From contig JAVDCA010000043.1 in the NCBI GenBank assembly GCA_030848545.1, positions 1 to 34,358 of the forward strand: DNA of 34,358 bases. Direction: 5' to 3'. The notes below the pieces were generated by a model. It saw only the letters and a program-made list of their open reading frames with translations. It was not told the origin of the DNA and searched no databases. Position numbers and translations under genes: made by a program. This DNA is from Astrobacterium formosum. Lineage in GTDB: Bacteria; Pseudomonadota; Alphaproteobacteria; Rhizobiales; Xanthobacteraceae. Of the stretch, positions 32,891-34,358 are shown piece by piece (position 1 is the first letter of the stretch; the number at the start of each line of letters is the position of its first letter).

Positions 32891-33310
32891 TCATTCGAGT
32901 CCTCGGTATTCGTCGAACGATTCCAGGATTTGACAGGGCCCGTGGCTGCCTTCGGCGCACGCGCGCGCCAGCCGCGCAAGTGACGCGCGTGCACGCCTGA
33001 GTTCTTCGATCTTCGTATCCATGGCGCTGATGCGCTGCCTCGCGAGGTCGCGTGCACGGCGGCGGTCCTCGGTAGCATCGAGCGCCAGGAGCTCCTTGAT
33101 TTGCACGAGCGTGAAACCGGCGGTCTGGGCCTGCCTGATGAATCAGAGGCGGCGCACGTCATCCGGTCCGCAGTGACAAAACCCCACGTCGCGCGTTGGC
33201 TTCCGAAGAAAGTCCACCCGATGGTAGTAACGAGTCGTTTCGATCCCCACGCCCCCGGCGGTCGCGAGCTTTCTGATTGTGACGGTTTCGGCCCCTTGAC
33301 TCTGTACCAT
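32891..33310 (-). pseudogene. MerR-family regulator interrupted by one in-frame stop
   Basis: Read from ATG 33310, the minus strand gives a normal MerR protein of 139 codons except that codon 56 is TGA (33145-33143), where relatives have Arg in RLRFIRRAQ. The N-terminus has the winged-helix start TIRKLATAGGVGIETTRYY. After the stop comes AQTAGFTLVQIKELLAL, a dimerisation helix and CAEGSHGPCQILESF, whose cysteines match metal- or thiol-sensing MerR proteins such as the mercury regulator. A CGA-to-TGA change or a sequencing error explains the stop. The segment GFCHCGPDDVRRL also looks altered from the usual GFRRYG. It is divergent from the glutaredoxin gene and its ATG lies inside the shared operator. 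Confidence 0.85.
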
Positions 33311-33327
33311 GGTACAGACCCTATATC
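33296..33327 (+). promoter_or_regulatory. MerR-type promoter and operator
   Basis: TTGACT (33296-33301) and TATATC (33322-33327) are separated by about 19-20 bases, longer than the normal 17, as in MerR-activated promoters. The spacer holds a perfect 16-base palindrome, CTGTACCATGGTACAG (33302-33317). The regulator's own ATG (33310-33308, minus strand) lies at the centre of this palindrome. Orientation points to the glutaredoxin-MauE gene starting at 33371. Confidence 0.85.
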
Positions 33328-33370
33328 AGTCGCCGACGAGATCACAAATACGACGCATAAGGAGCGCGAC

Positions 33371-34157
33371 ATGTCGGCAACCACCACATCACTTGGCAAA
33401 AGAGCTGTGCTTCACCGCATGGTGACGCCCGAACACACTTGCCCTTATGGCCTGAAGTCCAAGGATCTGCTGGAGAGATCTGGGTTCGAAGTCGAGGACC
33501 GCCACCTCACGACGCGCTCAGCCACTGACGCGTTCAAAGCCGAGCACGGTGTGTCCACGACGCCCCCAGGTGTTTATCGGCGGCAGGCGCGTCGGCGGAT
33601 ATGACGATCTGCGCCGGTTCCTGGGCAGGCCCATCGTCGACCCGAACGCGACCAGTTACCGGCCGGTCGTCGTGCTGTTCGCGGGGACGGCACTGATGGC
33701 AATGGCGGCAAGTTACACCGTCGCGGGCAGCCCCTTCACCAGACGGGCGGCGGAATGGTTCATCAGCTTCTCCATGGTGGTGCTGGCGCTGTTGAAGCTG
33801 CAGAACGTCGAGAGCTTCTCGACCATGTTCCTGAACTACGACCTGCTCGCCAAACGGTGGGTCCCCTACAGCTACATTTACCCATATGCCGAAGGCTTCG
33901 CGGGCGTGCTGATGGTTGCCGGCGCCCTGACTTGGCTGTCCGTTCCGGTAGCTCTCTTCATCGGCACCGTCGGCGCCGTCTCGGTCCTTAAAGCCGTCTA
34001 CATCGACAAACGCGAATTGAAATGCGCCTGTGTCGGCGGATCAAGCAACGTGCCGCTGGGATTTATCTCGCTGACCGAGAACCTGATGATGATCGCAATG
34101 GCGATCTGGATGGCTTTGGGAGCATTCGGGATCACCACAGTCGGAAGTCATGGGTGA
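33371..34157 (+). pseudogene. Glutaredoxin-MauE/DoxX fusion protein gene with a frameshift
   Basis: The start at 33371 follows AAGGAG. The first frame gives a glutaredoxin-like domain (PEHTCPYGLKSKDLLERSGF, active site CPYG with a single Cys) up to GVSTTP. It then shifts by one base at the run of five C (33563-33567); removing one C restores TTPQVFIGGRRVGGYDDL, the conserved glutathione-binding cis-Pro region. The second frame continues into four membrane helices of the MauE/DoxX redox-associated family (VVVLFAGTALMAMAASYTV onward, with KCACVGGSSNVPLGF) to the stop at 34157. Repaired, the protein would be about 261 residues. The frameshift may be a real mutation or a homopolymer sequencing error. 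By context it is the MerR target and probably handles thiol or metal stress at the membrane. Confidence 0.85.
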
Positions 34158-34358
34158 CGCCGCGAAAAAAATAGGCCGCCCGTGGCTCTCAACGGCTGAT
34201 CAGCCCGGGATCCAGCGTCTTGATGCCGAAGTCGGTGAACGCCATGAGCCCCCTCATCTGGGTCTACGGTGTCGGAGAAGACAATTGTCGCAGATGGAAC
34301 TCTCAGGCGATCGCTGCGTTCCAACGGCAAGATTGGAGTGCCGTTTTGTCAGAGGAAC
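34158..34358. other. Window end without a supported gene
   Basis: A 22-codon minus-strand frame (AFTDFGIKTLDPGLISR, stop near 34190) could be the tail of a gene, but an upstream stop prevents extension in frame. Nothing else is supported. Confidence 0.35.

Noticed and set aside
1-34358. CRISPR array, tRNA, rRNA or replication origin
   Set aside because: No regularly spaced short repeats, tRNA cloverleaf, ribosomal sequence or DnaA-box cluster was seen on reading both strands.

Overview
The DNA is GC-rich with dense, tightly packed genes. FixJ-type response regulators, multi-PAS sensor kinases, TRAP uptake systems and several kinds of mobile DNA together suggest an alphaproteobacterium of the Hyphomicrobiales, possibly the Bradyrhizobium/Rhodopseudomonas group. 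That placement is inference from gene content; no rRNA, tRNA or other taxonomic marker is present. Layout: (1) 180-5407: a TetR-type repressor divergent from a two-gene RND efflux operon (periplasmic adaptor and inner-membrane pump), with repeated operator-like motifs between them. (2) 6199-8042: a complete-looking group II intron with its reverse transcriptase on the minus strand, inserted immediately after the terminator of a small secreted-protein gene. (3) 9116-17893, minus strand: a seven-gene, mostly overlapping operon that reads sensor kinase, EmrA-like adaptor, EmrB-like MFS pump, six-PAS membrane sensor kinase, FixJ-like regulator, stand-alone receiver, second FixJ-like regulator. It joins drug-type efflux to a branched two-component circuit and is the most unusual arrangement in the window. 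(4) 18312-21997: an alpha/beta hydrolase and an FAD-dependent NADH-dehydrogenase-like oxidoreductase, convergent with a metallo-beta-lactamase-fold hydrolase; a perfect 35-base inverted repeat lies between the convergent genes. (5) 22511-32781: two nearly identical tyrosine-recombinase genes in direct orientation enclose about 8.6 kb carrying a catabolic cluster: four-carbon acid sugar kinase, complete TRAP transporter (dctP, dctQ, dctM) and an amidohydrolase/deacetylase, all on the minus strand, divergent from a PrpR-like sigma-54 activator. A strong sigma-54 promoter and an inverted repeat suited to activator binding lie in the divergent gap. An IS21 istB remnant lies beside the right-hand recombinase. 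(6) 32891-34157: a MerR regulator with one in-frame stop, divergent from a glutaredoxin-MauE/DoxX fusion with one frameshift, sharing a classical MerR promoter. How it works together, as inference: the window is accessory DNA that combines two efflux systems and their sensors with a mobile uptake-and-catabolism module, where sugar-acid-like substrates would be imported by TRAP, hydrolysed and/or phosphorylated, and sensed by the PrpR-like activator. No CRISPR array, tRNA, rRNA or replication origin was seen.
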